From NCBI GenBank assembly GCA_963576565.1, contig CAUYVT010000053.1, positions 124,001-188,000 of the forward strand: a stretch of DNA of 64,000 nt. The letters are read 5' to 3'. A program made the position numbers and the translations under genes. The notes beneath the pieces were generated by a model that saw nothing but the letters and a program-made list of their open reading frames with translations, had not been told where the DNA came from and made no database searches. The stretch's first letter is position 1; each line of letters opens with the position of its first letter. Shown here one piece after another: positions 1-12,265 of this stretch. This DNA comes from Aspidapion aeneum (lineage: Eukaryota > Arthropoda > Insecta > Coleoptera > Brentidae).

Positions 1-419
1 TTATAAATTATTATAAATACGCGTTTTCGGGGCGAGCAATTGTTTAATAGGGAACTCCATATAAAAGCATTGGGAACGATATTTTCACATTGAAAAATAA
101 ATGTTTCTGATAGTAATATTACTACATGCTTCTGGTGGAGTCATGAGCACACTTTATAGATTCAAAAAATGCAAAAAAATTTTTTTAACATTTTTGGAAA
201 AACTACCCCCACCACCCCCTGCACACGACGATTTTTGGACGACCAGTCGATTTTGCATTCTTAGGGTGTAAGAAATGATATTAATTGTGTCTTACATTTT
301 AGCAATGAAGTGCACACGGGGTGACACGATAGAAGCGGCTTTTAACTCTACTAATAGGCTAGCTAGGAAGGTATCAAATCTGTCATAGATCCATCCAAAA
401 TCGACTCTTTTTTTTTAAA
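1..419. other. AT-rich DNA with a short repeat end
   Basis: I see no gene here. Positions about 346-392 (gctagctaggaaggtatcaa and following) match the right-hand end of the dispersed repeat seen complete at 20924-21445. The rest is unassigned AT-rich sequence. Confidence 0.5.
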
Positions 420-1010
420 TAATTTGTACAATGTAGCCAAACGCCGAACTTATTACAAATATGAACTAAGTTCATCTTCCATTTTTTGGTTATAGGCTGA
501 ATCAAGCCTAAAAAATCAGAAATGCAGTTGAGGATTATTTGCCGGGTAAACTTTTTGTTTAGTCGTGTTTAACTTTACACCTTCATGAACTTCTTTTAAA
601 TGTTTTTCTTAGATTAAAGTTTTTCAAATTGTACAGGGAGATCCAAAATTTTTAGTTATTATACTTGCTAACGTAGGTATCTGTTATTCTACACTAAGAT
701 AAAAGGCAAGGTAGGTAGATACCTAGATAACTAAACTTTACACCCGTTAATAATTTTGGCTCTCAAATTTTTTTAGCCAAACCAGACAGCTTCATATTTT
801 AGACATGTAGGTTGATAAGTTGTAATGACACAAAAAGCTGCTAGCTTATATTAAAATTAAAAAGTCACAAATGTTGTCGTCCCGTCAATTTATGTTGGTA
901 AATTTGCCGCCGGCCGATTTGCCGCGGAGCAATTCCCCGCGAGAATTTTAGTTTTGTTTGTATTCTAATGTTTCGTATGTAGTAAACATATAAATATAAA
1001 TATAAACAAA
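420..1010 (+). repeat. Partial copy of the 42.7-45.1 kb palindromic element
   Basis: This stretch is similar throughout to the reverse complement of about 43620-44190, the right arm of the long inverted-repeat element. Shared landmarks are 'caatgtagccaaacg', the paired 'aagcctaaaaaatcagaaatg' region, and a GC-rich 'gccgcgg' patch near 910-940 set in otherwise AT-rich DNA. It contains the 620-890 segment that the left arm of the full element lacks, so it derives from the right-arm version. No coding capacity was seen. Confidence 0.7.
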
Positions 1011-1039
1011 AAAAAAATTTTTCTAAAAAAAATGTTTGT

Positions 1040-1330
1040 CAATAATTGTTCAAAAAACTGTTATTAGCATTAATGGATTTTTACCAAAATCTAATCAGCT
1101 CGTTACAGTGTCAAACACTATTATACCTAAACATTTTAAAGAAATCAGTTCAGCGGTTTAAGAGCTATCGTGTTACGGACAGATATATACACACACACAC
1201 AGACAAACATCACGACGATATTGTTAAGTTTCACCCATTATAAATAACACATTTTCGGCATTATCTGAAAAAAAAAATTTTGCCGAAAGTAATACTTTCT
1301 CTAGCCATTGCTGCGTGGCAAGGTAAAATT
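1040..1330 (-). repeat. Fragment of dispersed TACCTTCCTAGC-ended repeat
   Basis: This matches the family copy at 30893-31395 in the same orientation and the copy at 20924-21445 in reverse. It includes the (CA)n tract at 1190-1202 followed by 'cagacaaacatcacgacgat' and the 'attttcggcattatct' end. The reading frame across it is fortuitous. Confidence 0.65.
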
Positions 1331-1895
1331 ATTGGCTTTCATGGCTCTGCACAGGTTATTAATAGGTTTGTTTCTCTGTGGGGTAAATAATTCTGCTGCT
1401 AATTCTAATAGCATATAAAAACACGGGGCTTTTATTGTCCCGTATGAACCCCTTGCGAGACACGGGACTTTTAATCCAAATACGGGACATCGATGTTCTT
1501 TTTTTTTATTTAAGTATCTTAAAGAGCATCATGAACTTTTTTCTATCTTTAATAATAAAAAAGCTAGCAATGGTGGACACTTAACTTGGAGCACCCTGTA
1601 TATTATTTTCGTTAAATCAGGCTTTTGTAGAGCTCACTCAATCTCTGCAATACAGTGAGTTATTATTTTATAGAAGTGTATATAGTAAAATACCAATACT
1701 GCAAAAGTTAGCCCCAACCTTAATTACTTTTTCGAGCCCCGTCCTTTCCTTCAAATTGTTAATAAAATTAGTTTATATATTTTAGCTAGGCGGTTTCTTA
1801 TTTACATTTCTCCACTTAAATAATGTAAATATCATGAGGAAGCCGCTTAATTTAAAAAACAAACATTATTTAGTAATTAGATACATAAAAATATT
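1331..1895. other. Unassigned AT-rich DNA
   Basis: No gene, recognisable element or clear terminal repeat was seen. A few short 'acgggac' repeats occur near 1437-1490. Confidence 0.5.
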
Positions 1896-2235
1896 CTATT
1901 TATTTTTTAAATTAATTTTTTTTTCTTTCTTTAAATTCACTTGTTGTTTATAGTTATATTATAGGTCCTTGCATTATTTGCAATTTGGTATTTGATAATT
2001 ATATTGGCAAATCGCCCATTTGCGATCAGAAATTTTAACACACGGAAGGGTGATCTCATGCTTTCAGACGTTGATCTTTACGTCTGGTTTGAGTTGTCAT
2101 ATCTATGACAGTGGGAAAGAAGAATTTAGAGAGATCCCGGGTTCGATTCCCGGCCGAAGCAGAAAACTTTTTTCTTATTTTTATTTCTTTAATTTCACTT
2201 GTTGTTTATAGTTTTAGGTCCTTGCATTATTTGCA
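1896..2235 (+). mobile_element. tRNA-derived SINE-like element (family 2)
   Basis: The sequence 'cccgggttcgattcccgg' at about 2137-2154 is a Pol III B-box/T-arm with a perfect five-base-pair stem. It is followed by an A/T tail ending in 'cacttgttgtttatagtt'. The same tail follows the tRNA-like head at 50770-50896 (minus strand). A second tail copy sits at 1896-1955, and both tails are followed by 'taggtccttgcattatttgca'. That arrangement suggests either a long target duplication or a tandem insertion. The A-box half is too degraded to fold. Confidence 0.55.
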
Positions 2236-2419
2236 GGAGGCTTAGGAATCAGAAACTCCTCAACTTTATGTTTTTCAGCTTTTTTAGGTTCGGTTATCAA
2301 AATTTACTGTGAATCTTTTGGATTTTAGAGATCGGATAAATTAGAAATCTTGGTCAGACGCTGATAATTTGTAACTGCTTCCGAATATTTAATATCTTAT
2401 ATATATATATATATATATC

Positions 2420-2514
<95 letters not shown>

Positions 2515-2640
2515 CATAAATATATCATAGGAGAAGTATCATAAATATATAATAGTAGTTTACTTCTTCTATTACATATTTATGATACTCAAGATATTGA
2601 ATATTCGGAAGCAGTTACAAATTACATTGATCTGCAAAAA
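2236..2640. repeat. Inverted repeat enclosing an (AT)n tract
   Basis: Positions 2238-2380 match 6506-6647 directly. The sequence 'gtaactgcttccgaatattt' near 2371 is repeated inverted near 2600-2625. Between the arms lies an (AT)n block interrupted by three 'atcataaat' units. The arms could fold with the AT tract as the loop. Confidence 0.65.
2398..2512. repeat. (AT)n microsatellite
   Basis: Alternating AT dinucleotides run for most of this span, interrupted by regularly spaced 'cataaa' variants. Confidence 0.9.
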
Positions 2641-2907
2641 AAAATGATTATATATGAACCCGCCCGTCCCATGCCTTAGATTTTTTTACATATATTCCAC
2701 ATGTTTCATAAAAAAAAACAAAAAATAGCTTAAAATTCGACATCATGAGGCTATAGAGGCGTCGGGCCCCCCAAGACATATTCCTGGGTGCGCCACTGAT
2801 AAATAAGAACTTTCGTACCTTCACTTGGTGCTTGCTTTCCTTTTATAACCTAAGGAACAACCCTCTCGTTTCAAAAACCAGCAGTACTCCGCCAACATGC
2901 TTGCATT
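2641..2907. other. Intergenic stretch with a hAT-like end
   Basis: The sequence 'gcgccactg' at about 2790-2798 resembles the right terminus of the hAT MITEs seen elsewhere in the window. No matching left end was found. Confidence 0.3.
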
Positions 2908-3500
2908 TCACTTCCCTGAAAACCGCTTTTTCAACTTAGCGATGTCTTGATGAAATCGTTCCCCGTATTCGTCCAAGACTGCTCCTAAATTTTCAGGAAA
3001 GAAGTCCAGATGCGAGAGAAGGAAATGCACTTTAAGGCACATGTTACATCCCATGGCCTTGTACGCTAAGGGCAATTCCTCGACCTGAGCGACATAATCA
3101 TCACTTTTATGGTTAGCAAAAAAGTTCTTACACACGTTTTGGAATGCAAACCAAGCTCGTTTTTCCTTTTGATTCAGCTGTTCAATAAACGTCAAATCTT
3201 GAAATAGTTGTCTATAGTTACTAGAGGAAATACAAAAACAGCTTCCTTGATTTTAGCCTCACTCAGACGAGGAAATTTAGTTTTCAAAAATATGAATGCG
3301 TCGCCTGTTTTCTCCAGTGCTTTTATAAACTGTTTGATCAATCCAAGTGCAAAGGTGGTAAGTAAGTATTATCTTGCGGGACTAATAAGGATCGTTGGCG
3401 ACATTTTTCTGACTGCCGGGAGTAAATCTTTCTCGCAAAGGCCAGTTCCGTACAATGTAATGTTTGTCCCGTGCTCGGCTGTCCCATTCTTTATATTATA
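2908..3500 (-). pseudogene. Decayed transposon-derived gene, C-terminal part
   Basis: The downstream part, about 95 codons on the minus strand, contains 'GCNMCLKVHFLLSHLDFF' and 'GERFHQDI'. I recognise these motifs from a large family of uncharacterised, transposon-spread proteins in arthropods (recalled pattern, not searched). Upstream on the same strand, 'LGLIKQFIKALEK' and 'FPRLSEAKIKEAVFVF' belong to the same family but lie in a different frame, so there is a frameshift near 3200. Further upstream, 3380-3500 encodes another low-quality piece in a third register. A hAT-type MITE (3508-3678) sits just beyond. This is a dead copy of a mobile gene and its biochemical role is unknown. Confidence 0.65.
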
Positions 3501-3507
3501 GTTTCTG

Positions 3508-3678
3508 CATGAGCGTATACAAGGGAGGAGGGGGGCTTGGGGGCGAAAGCCCCCCCTCCAAGAATCCAAAAATAGATTATGTTAAAACTATTTCTTTGCC
3601 TACTTTTTAATATGTTAATAAATAAAAGTGGAAAAAATTTCCAAGCCCCTCTAAGGCGATTTTTTGTATACGCCAGTG
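3508..3678. mobile_element. hAT-like MITE
   Basis: The ends are 'gcgtatacaagg' on the left and 'tgtatacgccagtg' on the right. They form an imperfect inverted repeat with hAT-style CACTGGCG termini, the left one mutated. A G/C-tract hairpin follows the left end, as in the other hAT MITEs here. No clear 8-bp target duplication survives. Confidence 0.5.
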
Positions 3679-4116
3679 GTTATATATTTACTTTTATATA
3701 CTAATATGTTGTTTTATACTTTGCTATAACGTTTATTGCCTTTAACGTTAAGCTGCTGGCAGCTAAAATTTTATAAAAATAACTAGAAAATGCATATAAA
3801 GCGGTAAAATCGACAATGTCCATTTACCATTTATGCAAAACACCCCCCCCCCCCCCAAAACAAATGGCTTACCACCTTGCTATAAATATTAATGTTTGAG
3901 AACACTAAACTCTCCAGTCTCTCAGAAATAATGATGTTAAGGCAAAAAAAATCCTTTCCGTACCACCAAACTATCGAAAAGCAGTAAAAATAGGTAAGGG
4001 AATCTCCCCCGAAAATGGGGGGTGATGGGGAGAAACGGCGTTCATATTTGGATTCAGGAGGTCATTTTACATAAGAAACGGTAAGAATGGTGTCAGGGCC
4101 GATTTTCATGCCAACC
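3679..4116. other. Unassigned AT-rich DNA with a C homopolymer
   Basis: No gene was seen. A run of 14 C residues lies at 3843-3856. Confidence 0.5.
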
Positions 4117-4880
4117 AGTGTTATCAGCGTCTGACCAAGATTTCTAATTGATCCGATCTCAAAAATCCAAAAGATTTCATTAGTAAAATATGCCAAGTTT
4201 TTCTTGACAAAATTTTGTTGAAGTCAGAAGACTACTCATATGTAAGGCTCGGCTGGTTATATATTTACTCTCTACAGGAAGAGGAAAGAATCGCGTGGCT
4301 TAGAGCTTTGCCCGCTTTTTTACTTAGGAACATTTTGAACATATCCATCTTCTTACATGTTGGTCGACCTGTGTGCGAGCAGCATGTCTGTTCCTGCGGC
4401 AAAACAGTAGACAGTTATGGCCTTTACGGGCTCTGCTGCAGAAAAAGCGCAGGCAGGTTGTCTCGGCACAGCTAGATCAACCAAGTTATCAGGCGAGCTT
4501 TGGGATTGGCTGGGATTCTTTCCCAGCTCGAGCCCCCTGGTATTTGTAGGAAGGATGGAAGGAGGGTCCATGGGATATCTTTGGTCACGTGTCAAGCGGG
4601 TAAAGCTCTTTTGTGGGATGCCACTTGTAGAGATACGTTGGCGGAGTCTTACATATCCAAAACTTCTAAAAGGGCTGGCAAACTTGCTTTAGAGGTTCAA
4701 AATATAAAATTTTATAAATATTTAGAACTACAAGATGAATTTAAATTTCTCCCATTCAATGTTGAGGTCCTTGGGGCGACGAAGCAAAAAAACTAATATC
4801 AGGTATATTCCACAAACTACCATCAAAAAAGCTAAAAGCTTGATGACCCAGAGGATCAGCCTCGCCATCTAACGAGAAAA
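4117..4880 (+). pseudogene. Retroelement C-terminal domain (zinc finger + RLE-like), copy 1
   Basis: The frame encodes 'EERIAWLRALPAF', then a C/H zinc-finger-like block 'CSCGKTVDSYGLYGLCCRKS' with 'GRLSRH'. Next comes 'LEPPGICRKDGRRVHG' with a downstream 'LLWDATCRDT', and finally 'QRISLAI' before a stop near 4870. This order resembles C-terminal domains of reverse-transcriptase proteins, where a CCHC finger precedes a restriction-like endonuclease with a PD...D signature. Here the expected PDG reads VHG. An in-frame TAG at 4473-4475 and upstream indels break the frame. The same segment recurs at 6749-7411. The family assignment is from remembered motifs. Confidence 0.55.
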
Positions 4881-5413
4881 TATACGTATTGACACGGATC
4901 GCCAAACATGGTGATTCGTGGTAATAAGGTGCTAATTAAGAATTAAAAGAACACATTTATTTTGTTACCGGTTGAATTTTATCAAAAAATAAAATAAAAC
5001 AAGAAACAACGACGCTCATTTGCTTAGTTTTCACTGTAAAAAATAAACAAGGAAAAGTTATATGATTTATGACCAAATTTATATAAACACGCATAAATAC
5101 AGTTAGTCCGTCTGTATTATTAAGGGCTGAAAAATGCTATAAAAAAGAGCTTTATACACATCATAAAAATATAAAAAGGTGCCTTATCTAATAGAAGATA
5201 ATTTTGAAACCGTCCGAAAAATCCCAACGCGCGCAATGCAGTACGAGGACTGTTTTAAAACGGTTTTGGTTTTGATGGAACGACCAAATAAGTGTCAAAA
5301 AAACGAATGCTGTTGGCGTAGTAATCGATTTACTTCAGTCATGTGATCATACGCAAGAGAGTTAAATGGAAAGTCACGTGCCTGAAAGATAGGGTAGGTT
5401 TTGACGTCTCGCG
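4881..5413. other. Unassigned AT-rich DNA
   Basis: No gene or element boundary was recognised. The span lies between the retroelement remnant and a dispersed 636-bp repeat. Confidence 0.5.
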
Positions 5414-6049
5414 TAAAGGTAGATCGAAGGCAAAGTGGGAATTCGAGAGCTCTAAATTAAAGTTGCCCACAGAAAAAAGATATTTGTGAATTGCTTTGCA
5501 AAATTGCTTATTGTATGTAAATTTTATTAAAAAAATTACGGCTAGACTATTTTTGTTTATTACACATTTTTTATAAAATTACATAGGATTATCAAAATAC
5601 ATTTTTAATTTTATTTCTTTAAAATGCAGATAAAATAACATTAATTTAATTTATATTCACAAACTATAAACCACTACAGACTCCCTAATATGTTAAATAT
5701 ACCAAAAATTAAAACGAACTTGCATTAGAACATATGTTTGGGCGAAACTTGTGAAAAAATATTTACTTTTTTTAATTAATTTAATGTCATAAGTTTTACG
5801 TGAAATTTATATACTTATTTATTTTTACCTTGTAATTTGAATTTTACAAAATATTTGTGAAATTACCTACATATTATTATAGAAAGCCTCAATATTCACA
5901 AAATATTTGTGAGTTTATGACTGTTTGTTACTTAAGTTAGGGCCGTAAGCAAAAAAAAATTCAAAGAAGAATTAAAAAATGTCATTAAAAATTTGCATAT
6001 TTATTGTGTAATTTTGATTACCCTTGATTCCCTCCATAGGTACGGCCTT
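5414..6049 (+). repeat. Dispersed ~640-bp repeat, copy 1
   Basis: It aligns end to end with 19085-19749, from 'tagatcgaaggcaaagtggg' to 'aggtacggcctt'. It is non-coding and AT-rich. It has a short 'ttgcatatttattg' where copy 2 carries an expanded (AT)n tract. Confidence 0.85.
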
Positions 6050-6502
6050 CATTGCGATTGCGTAATAAAGGTTATTCGCTGCTTGCTATTGGTCGAGACA
6101 AATCATTTTGCACAATGTGATTTATCACTTCTCACGATTACGAGATTCACCCTCTCAGCCAGTAAGGTGACGCCTTCTAAACATCAACAAGCTGTTAGTT
6201 TATGATGACCTACACATAAAGTCTCGAAACTGACGTATAAATGACGTCTTTATGACGTTCAAACGGCACACTCAAAATAATTTTTTATACGTTTTCTATA
6301 TATTCAAAAGTCTCTCTAAAAGGAACTTAGGGAAAAAAACGTTTCATTTACTTCTTAACTTCTTAAAGAAACACTGATAAAAAAAAAATCAAAAACATTT
6401 TTTTCTATAACAAGAGGTTCCGAACTTAAAGAAACACTGGAAAATATTACAAACTGTAAATGAAATAACACTGCTTGGAAGCTGTGTAATTTTCCAATCA
6501 GG
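6050..6502. other. Unassigned DNA
   Basis: No gene was recognised. Non-repetitive sequence separates two repeats. Confidence 0.4.
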
Positions 6503-6745
6503 CCAGGGGGCTTAGGATTCAGAAACGCCTCAACTTTATGTTTTTCAGCTTTTCTAGGTTCGGTTGTCAAAATTTACTGTGAATCTTTTGGATTTTTAAG
6601 ATCGGATAAATTAGAAATCTTGGTCAGACGCTGATAATTTGTAACTGTAGGCAGTTACAAATTATCACCGTCTGACCAAGATTTCTAATTTATCAAATCT
6701 CAAAAATCCAAAAGATTTCAATAGTAAAATGTGCCAAGTTTTTCT
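6503..6745. repeat. Inverted repeat at the left of RLE copy 2
   Basis: Arms at about 6578-6647 and 6652-6722 are inverted copies ('cttggtcagacg' against 'cgtctgaccaag'), with only a few bases between them. The left arm plus flank matches 2238-2380. The right arm leads into the coding remnant, as it does at 4130-4200. The retroelement fragment therefore appears to be joined head to head with a copy of its own upstream sequence. Confidence 0.7.
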
Positions 6746-6748
6746 TGA

Positions 6749-7411
6749 CAAAATTTTGTTGAAGTCAGAAGACTCATATGGGAGGCTCGGCTGCTAGCTC
6801 TTCGGGAAGAGGAAAGAATCACATGGCTTAGAGCTTTACCCGCTTTCTCACTTAGGAACATTTTGGATAACTCATCGTTCCGGATATCCATCTCCTTACA
6901 GGTTGGTCGACCTGTGTGGGAGCAACATGTCTGTTCCTGCGGCAAAACAATAGACAGTTATGGCCTTTACGGGCCCTGCTGCAGAAAAAGCGCAGGCAGG
7001 TTGTCTCGGCACAACAAGATCAACCAAGTTATCAGGCCAGCTTTGGGATTGGCTGGAATTCTTTCCCAGCTCGAGCCGCCCGGTATTTGTAGGATGGATG
7101 GAAGGAGGGTCCATGGGATACCTTTGGTCACGTGTCAAGCGGGTAAAGCTCTTTTGTGGGATGGCACTTGTAGAGATACGTTGACGGAGTCTTATATATC
7201 TAAAACTTCTAAAAGGGCTAGCAAACCTGCTTTAGAGAGTCAAAATATAAAATTTTAAAAATACATGGTGGATTTAAATTTGTCCCATTCAGTGTTGAGG
7301 TCCTTGGGGCGACGAAGCAAAAAAACTAATATCAGGTATATTCCACAAACTACCATCAAAAAAGCTAAAAGCTTCATGACCCAAAGGATCAGCCTCGCCA
7401 TCTAACGAGAA
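6749..7411 (+). pseudogene. Retroelement C-terminal domain (zinc finger + RLE-like), copy 2
   Basis: An uninterrupted frame from 6749 to the stop at 7256-7258 (about 169 codons, no convincing ATG) carries 'WEARLLALREEERITWLRAL', 'LDNSSFRISISLQVG', 'CSCGKTIDSYGLYGPCCRKS', 'GRLSRH', 'LEPPGICRMDGRRVHG' and 'LLWDGTCRDT'. After the stop, a different frame still reads 'TQRISLAI' followed by TAA, as in copy 1. The PDG-to-VHG change is shared by both copies, so it was present before they dispersed. A terminal fragment without the reverse-transcriptase domain cannot move by itself. Confidence 0.6.
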
Positions 7412-10400
7412 AATTCCGCCGCCGCCAGTATGCTATTCCAAAAAACCAGGGTATGGAGGAGAATTTTGATTTTTGTGTGAGTGTGAATGTATTAGTGTGA
7501 GTTATGCTTGTTTATTTACTTATGTCTATTATTTTACAGGTTCTAAAAATTAGTTTTTGAAGAAAATGATTTAAATAGGGACCATTCTTAAATTAAACAC
7601 TCAAGAGAAGTATTCTGCCAGCTGCAATTCGATTGTTTGATTTACAACGAAACAACAACAAGATCTTACAGCCACAAAATATTATGAAGGATTTTCAATG
7701 CAAGAGTGCACGGCTTGCTGCGAATTGTCTGGAGGCGATTGTCTTGCGGCAAGTTGTCCAGGACGTTTATTCTTGACGGCCCGTGAAGTGATGTGAGGTG
7801 AGCGCTTACCTCTGTGGATTCAAGTTAAACAGATTAAAAACTTTGAACATGAATACATAAACACCTTATTTTTATTCGCATGGACGATGGTTGTTGTAAA
7901 CACAAACATTTGCGAGTAGAACTCGTAAAAATAAGTAGTTGCTCTGAAATTTTAATTTATTGAAAAATGATTTTATTTTCGTAATTGTAATTTAGTTTTT
8001 AAATAATATTAAATTAATATTTTTTTTAAACAATCCAATTAACGTTGGAAGTCATTGAAATGAATTTAGAAATGTTGGACGACATTGAATTGGTTTTTTA
8101 AAATATTAAATTAATATTCTTAATTAAAATACTTTTTATATTTAAAAATAAAAAAAATAAAATTTGGTTGCTCTTGAAAAACACATTGGGCAATAATTAT
8201 GGCTTGAGACTCAAAGAAAAATAAGTATCATGAAAACAGAATTCCTTATTTATCATTTATTGTGATATTCGTTTAATTAAAATATTAATAAATAAAATTT
8301 GGTTTGTAGTTTAAGATTTCAGAAATCTATTTTCATTCCTCTTTATTTTATATTTTATTTACTTATTAAAAGTTCAAAAATTCAATCAATTAATTTTAAT
8401 TATTCAAGGTATCTTAATCTCAGGTGTGGGGGTTAACCCTTTGTTCCCAAAAGTCTAATAAGGTGGTGGGATCAGTCTTCACAAAAAAAAGGGGAAGGCG
8501 CCATGAAATTTCCTTTAATAATTTTTAAAAGCTTGGAAGATATTTAAAAAATAAATAATAATAATTGAAATCAATTATTATTAAAGGATACTTCCCTCGA
8601 CTCTCGTTTCAAGTTAAATATGTTTTACAAATGTATTGCAAAACAAATCAAATCAGTACATTGATTTACAATCAATTCAAAATTTAAAATTAAATCAAAT
8701 TTCCAAAATACCACATTTTTACAAAAATACTCTTTCTGCCAATAAAGAAAATTTGGTTAGTGAAATAATGGAAAGATATCACCTTTTATTTTTGGTTGTA
8801 AGTTCCATTCAACAATGAGGGACCTTATGGAGTAAATTTGTTCTTCTCGACTACACAGCTCAGATGACCAATGCTTCGCCTGATTAGAATATCAATTGAC
8901 CAATGAAACAGGACTTTAGATTTGGTTGGATTTGCTGTGGTTTGTTGTCTATTGGCAAATGTCTCTCATGGTACTCATTGTAGGTGTTACCCAAAAAATA
9001 CAGAAACAAAAGAGGTGTCAAATATCAAGTAATACCTTTTTTGACAGTTGCTAGGTGGCAGAGAAAGTTGTTACAAAATAAAATGTTCAAGTTACATGAA
9101 CTTCCAATTCTTTATATTATAAACTAAACCCTTTTGAGTAGTGTAACAAAATTAAACAAATATTAATTAAACATTATTACAAAATGAGAAGAATATAATG
9201 TTTAAATTAACATTTCAAAAAAAAAATAATTTCAAAATTGCATCATGACTAAGCAAAATTAATTTGCATTAATATCTAAATAAAAAAATGTTTTATGAGT
9301 TGAGTTTAACAAACTTTTTATAAATATAATACCAAGAAAAATATAAGAAAATATTCTTTAAATAATAGACTCTATGAGTTAATTTTAAAATTTATAAAAT
9401 TATTATTCTTATTAATAAATTTTATATCAACAGCACTATTTGAAAAAGTTTGGCCATAACCCTTTCAAAAGTTATATCAAATATTAGGAAAATCTGCACA
9501 GCTGAATTATGTTAATTTTCATTGAAAATTAATAACCTTCAGGTAGGTATTTTAATTATTTCTTAATAAAGAAGATGATAGTCGAAATCGGGAAGAAACA
9601 TAAGTTTAAAAATAATTTAAACTTATTTAAAAAAAAAATATATTTTATTTGATAAATAAAATATAAAAATTTAATAAAAAAAAAAGGTAGATTCAAAATG
9701 GAGTTTGAGTTGCTAGGCGTGTGTTCTCATTTTGAAGGTAGGTAGGCAGCTATTTTTAGACTTGACCGCAGTCAAGGTCAAATAAAAGTGAAAGGTATGT
9801 ATGGTAAAATTGAACTTGAATTAACCACAAAAAATCCAAAAATCTGTCAAACCGACATGAAGAAAACATCTCTTGTGTCTAATTTTGAAAAAACATGACT
9901 AATATATTTTACATAAAAATATACCTGCTATACTATGGATAACCCAAGAGAAGTATTCAACATTTTAAGGATTTAAAAATTACCAAAAGCAACACACAAT
10001 ATTTTCAATAAATTTAGTCTAACGACCAAGCCAAAATTACCTTTTTTAGCAACAAAAAAATACTGTATGGCCCATGCCATTTGTACAAACTTTTACTTAA
10101 AAATCAAGTCATTGGTGGTTAACCCAAAACAACTTAACCAAATTTCCACATTCTCAGCAGAATGTAGCTTAAATAAATTAAGACATTGAAAAAGGTAATT
10201 TTGAGATTTAAACTCAAAGGTAAAGATAAAGATAAAAATTAAAAGAAAGAAAAAAAAAATAAACCCACTAGGCAACTGAATTAAGATTTTTCGTTGCTGG
10301 ACCTTTGGCCCGTGAACGTTTTAGTTCATTCATTCATGACTAAATTTAAAATACATACTAAATATATAATATATGTATAAATATTAACGTTAATTAAAAG

Positions 10401-11464
10401 ATAATTAATTAAGATAACTTATCTTAATCATTTTTACATACCTTGTAAGTAAACTATACACTATTATTAAAAATACACAATATACAGAATAAATTCAACC
10501 CGAACATTATTGTCACTCAAAAATCCAAAGTAACTCACCAATAGCACGGCATTTTTGTGTGTTTTTTGTTTAATAATAAGGAGCTCACAGATACAGAAGT
10601 ACGTTACATTATCCGTATGATAATAAGCGTAATCCTGTAATTATTTAATTACAAATGTAACGATAATATCGTTGCAGCTCCAAAAATCATTTATATAAAA
10701 GTTGCAGAACAAATCAAAAAATATTAAATTTAAAAACTGTAAGACTTGACTTTTTGATATTCTCAACCACTATGTCATCAATGTTTTGTTTACTGGTGAT
10801 ACTCGGTATGGCTCATTTTTTTTGTAGGATACAAATTACTCATCATTTATTCATTGTACTGTGTTCACTGAGAATTTCGATTTGACCAGTTCATAATTCA
10901 TAAACCGTCTCGCTTAAGGTGCCCGTCTCATCCCTATTTTTGAGATAAATTACACAATTGCAGTGTTGGAAATTATCCATATGATGCTTTTTCAACCAGG
11001 TCATCCAGGGAGAAACTGGTAGCATTAGAGGAATTTTTGTTTTTTCTAGTAAATTCTTCATCGAATTTGGGGGTGCTGACTTTTTTTCTTTTTTTGAAAT
11101 TTGCCTTATTTTGGGTTTTATCAAACATTTTAGAAATTAATTTTTTTGAAATTTGGCAACGATGCGTGTTTGTACTCCCCTATTTTCTCCTCCACAGCTT
11201 TATTCTAGAATATGCACATTTTTCTATGGGCGAAAGATTTTGCCCATCGTTTTAGACCATGTTTTCAAAATCGGAAAAAAGTGAGCACCCCGAAATTCTT
11301 TTGTTTATCTAACACAACAAAAAAATAAGTTATAATTGGTTTCTATCATATGGCTTGATCGCCCAAATTTTGAAATTGCATGGGTTTTTTTGTAAATTTA
11401 TTATGATCACGTGATCGTCGATTCACGGACTGCGAAAAAGGAAGATGAAAGAGAGAGACGTGGT
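7412..11464. other. AT-rich stretch without genes
   Basis: About 4 kb of very AT-rich sequence with only short random reading frames. Near 7764-7835 'gtttattcttga' and 'gtgaggtgagcgcttacctc' resemble the MITE at 13303-13466, so a decayed relative may be present. Otherwise nothing was recognised. Confidence 0.6.
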
Positions 11465-11712
11465 CTGTCGTGCAAAGCAGAAACCTAGTGAGTCAAAAAC
11501 TAGTGTTTTGGGAAATAGAGTTTGAAGTTTATTTAACTACATACTAACCATAGTTTATTTAACTACATAGTAACTACATTCAACTTCCTTGTTTTTTAAG
11601 ATAGCCACATTCTAGAAAAACTCTCTGGTGCCGTTTTTTACGGTTATTTCAATGATATAAAAATTTCATTTTCGAGTAAGTCGAGTTACTAGGTTTTTGC
11701 TTTGCACGCCAG
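11465..11712. mobile_element. Inverted-repeat MITE (248 bp)
   Basis: The left end 'gtgcaaagcagaaacctagt' and the right end 'actaggtttttgctttgcac' are inverted copies at the two borders. It is non-coding. The target duplication is unclear. Confidence 0.7.
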
Positions 11713-12265
11713 CGGTACTTTCTGATAGAAATCTGTAATTTTTTCTTAATTCTTAATTTAGTTTTGACATCAATTTCACAGCGGCGCTGTTACACTAGGA
11801 CAGCTGTTTTTGACTTTTCCAGTAAAAACAAATATTTCTAACCCAAGAAAAATAAAACACTAAATAAAAATTGATTTAACCGAAAAGCACAGGCTGCTTT
11901 CTTTTTAACAAACGCAAATACTGGTACCTGTGAATAAAAAATTCTACGAACCATAATATAGCTGGCAAAACGCGGTTTTCAAATTTAGATTGAGAAAGTA
12001 CATTCCCGAAGTAGTATCAAAGTTTGTCACAATTTTTGAGAAAATAACATAGTACATATACCTCAAAAACGACAACAGCTAGTTGTTTTCACAAATAAAT
12101 TGAAAATTTCATTTTCAACAAAAATAAATTTACCTCAACACCCAGAATGACTAGGTCTTTTCCTATGGATAGCTGTACATGCCTCCTGGCGAAAATTTGT
12201 TTTTTAAATAAGACAATTTGTAGTATTACCAGAGACAATATAAGAAAGAAAATAAAAAATTGTTA
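11713..12265. other. Unassigned AT-rich DNA
   Basis: No gene, RNA or terminal repeat was seen. Confidence 0.5.
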
